The notes under the pieces were generated by a model. It was given only the letters and a program-made list of their open reading frames with translations. It was not told the DNA's origin and did no database searches. Shown here in pieces: positions 62,456 through 64,000 of a DNA stretch of 64,000 nucleotides. The stretch comes from Vibrio tritonius. Lineage in GTDB: Bacteria; Pseudomonadota; Gammaproteobacteria; Enterobacterales; Vibrionaceae. Every line of letters begins with the position of its first letter. Positions within the stretch are counted from its first letter, which is position 1. The stretch is taken from the NCBI RefSeq assembly GCF_001547935.1, contig NZ_AP014635.1, positions 2,108,001-2,172,000 on the forward strand, given 5' to 3'. Position numbers and translations under genes: made by a program.

Positions 62456-64000
62456 TCTACTGCCTTACTTAAAACTGTATAAAAAGCATTGGTTCGGCTT
62501 AAGCCTTGGGATGATTTTGGCTTTTCTAACCCTGTGCTGCTCTATCGGTCTATTAACCATCTCTGGCTGGTTCCTCTCTGCAGCCGCAGTAGCAGGGTTA
62601 ACGATCGCCAAAGAGACATTCAACTTCATGCTACCGAGTGGCTTTGTCCGTGGCTTTGCTATTGGCCGAACTGCGGGTCGCTGGGGTGAACGTGTTGTCA
62701 GCCATAATGCAACCTTTAAGCTTCTGACTGACCTGCGTATTTTCTTCTTTGAGAAACTGACTCCGCTTATTCCTGGTCGCATTTCTAACCTACGTAATGC
62801 TGACCTTCTCAACCGCGTCGTGGCGGATATCGACGCAATGGATCACATCTATCTGCGTTTGATTAGCCCGATCACCATTGCCATTTGCGGTATCGCAGGG
62901 ATCACCTTCTTGGTCACTCGCTTTGATATGCATTTGGGTTTGATTCTCGGCGCTATCTTGTTGTGTATCGTGTTGGTATGGCCGGTATTGTTCTACAAGT
63001 TGGGTAAACGTAATGGGGCAGAGTTAACGCAAAACAAAGCGGATTTTCGTATTACCACGCTCGATTGGATTGAAGGCTTTAGTGAGCTGACCATCTTTGG
63101 CGCTGAATCGCGTTATCGCCAAGCAATGGATTCTGCGCAGGCTCGCCTAATCAATAACCAGCGTATCAATGCTCATATATCTGGTCTTGCTATGGCGCTA
63201 TTGATGCTGGCGAACGGTTGGACCTTGGTGTTGATGCTGTGGCTTTCCGCCGACGGTGTGGGTGGCAATGCGCCAGATCCACTGATTGCGTTGGTGGTCT
63301 TTGCCACCATGGCCAGTGTTGAACTGCTGATGCCAATCGCTGGCGCATTCCAATACTTGAGCCAAACGCTCTCTTCAGCACGTCGCTTAAATGATGTTAT
63401 TTTGGCTGAGCCTGAAGTGCGTTTCCCAACAGGGGCAACGCAACACAGCGGTCAATTTGGCATTGAGTTCGACAATGTCTCTTACGCGTACAATAGCGAG
63501 CAGCGTAAAGCGGTTGAAGAGGTATCACTTTCTATTCCCGCGGGCCACAAAGTGGCGATCGTTGGTCAAACCGGCTCTGGTAAATCAACGCTGATTCAGC
63601 TTTTGAATCGCTACTGGGATACACAAGCTGGTGAAATTCGTATTGCTGGCACGCCATTGAAATCATGGAATGAAAGCGACTTACGCGCTGCTATCAGTGT
63701 TGTAAGCCAACGTGTTGATATCTTAAACGGTACACTTCGCGACAACTTGCTGCTAGCAAAAGACGATGCAACCGATGCTGAGCTTGCAACCATGCTTACT
63801 CAAGTGGGTTTGGAAAAATTGCTTGAAGCACCAGGGCTAGATGCTTGGCTTGGTGACGGCGGTCGTCAGCTTTCTGGTGGTGAAAAACGCCGAATTGGTA
63901 TTGCGCGCGCCCTGCTTCATCAAGGTCCTATCTTGCTGCTTGATGAACCTACCGAAGGTTTGGATAAGCAGACAGAGCAACAGATTTTGGCGCTATTCCG
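62448..64000 (+). CDS. cydC: Glutathione/cysteine ABC exporter subunit CydC, 3' end outside the window
   Basis: The frame runs from the ATG at 62448 to the end of the window (517 codons). It starts MRDLLPYLKLYKKHW, has the membrane domain, then Walker A VGQTGSGKSTLIQL, a Q-loop ISVVSQRVDIL, signature QLSGGEKRRIGIARA, and Walker B ILLLDEPTEG. The missing part is only the last ~55 residues. It is coupled to cydD by overlap. Confidence 0.94.
   Translation, partial: MRDLLPYLKLYKKHWFGLSLGMILAFLTLCCSIGLLTISGWFLSAAAVAGLTIAKETFNFMLPSGFVRGFAIGRTAGRWGERVVSHNATFKLLTDLRIFFFEKLTPLIPGRISNLRNADLLNRVVADIDAMDHIYLRLISPITIAICGIAGITFLVTRFDMHLGLILGAILLCIVLVWPVLFYKLGKRNGAELTQNKADFRITTLDWIEGFSELTIFGAESRYRQAMDSAQARLINNQRINAHISGLAMALLMLANGWTLVLMLWLSADGVGGNAPDPLIALVVFATMASVELLMPIAGAFQYLSQTLSSARRLNDVILAEPEVRFPTGATQHSGQFGIEFDNVSYAYNSEQRKAVEEVSLSIPAGHKVAIVGQTGSGKSTLIQLLNRYWDTQAGEIRIAGTPLKSWNESDLRAAISVVSQRVDILNGTLRDNLLLAKDDATDAELATMLTQVGLEKLLEAPGLDAWLGDGGRQLSGGEKRRIGIARALLHQGPILLLDEPTEGLDKQTEQQILALF

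Overview
The window looks like part of a Vibrio (Vibrionaceae) main chromosome. The housekeeping genes read as Vibrio orthologues, and a sedentary chromosomal integron with vibrio-type attC sites sits next to its own integrase gene. I cannot name the species from sequence alone.

Layout. 1-13.6 kb is core sequence: efpL (5' end cut off), a yciU-type gene, yqfB, DUF3581, an isoprenylcysteine-methyltransferase-like gene, ydiJ, DUF3334, DUF2786, a Sel1/J-domain protein, a LexA-box gene resembling sulA, purC with a PurR box, and galR. 13.6-26.1 kb holds an orphan PAAR gene, a cysteine desulfidase (cyuA-like), a VOC protein, galETK (minus strand) divergent from the malic enzyme gene maeA with three GalR-like operators between them, sanA, and an arsR-gapdh-phosphatase-arsJ arsenate operon. 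26.2-30 kb carries a periplasmic histidine phosphatase, a KdgM-like porin and a secreted GH16-CBM6 glucanase.

30-44 kb is a run of small minus-strand genes: GNAT acetyltransferases, NUDIX and HAD hydrolases, a kinase-like protein, pentapeptide-repeat, PhzF and HD proteins. It is interspersed with gene remnants and duplicated ends and is probably an old, eroded part of the cassette array. 44-55.1 kb is a recognisable cassette array. Genes are mostly on the minus strand, stop codons often fall inside attC core sites, and one toxin-antitoxin cassette is inverted. The integrase gene (55.3-56.2 kb, plus strand, with a perfect LexA box) has lost the end of its catalytic domain, so the array may be frozen. 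56.4-64 kb returns to core genes: DUF2797, a PLP enzyme coupled to a 2OG-Fe dioxygenase, trxB, and cydDC (cydC runs off the end).

Most notable: three different IS110-family elements have each inserted exactly at the edge of an attC site. The non-coding end of each can be folded by eye into a stem, guide, hairpin, guide loop whose two guides match the two flanks of its own insertion site. One guide in every case contains TAAC, complementary to the conserved GTTA of the attC core. This is the expected form of a bridge RNA (seekRNA) and suggests that three RNA-guided elements have converged on the integron recombination site. A fourth, remnant element end lies in another attC.
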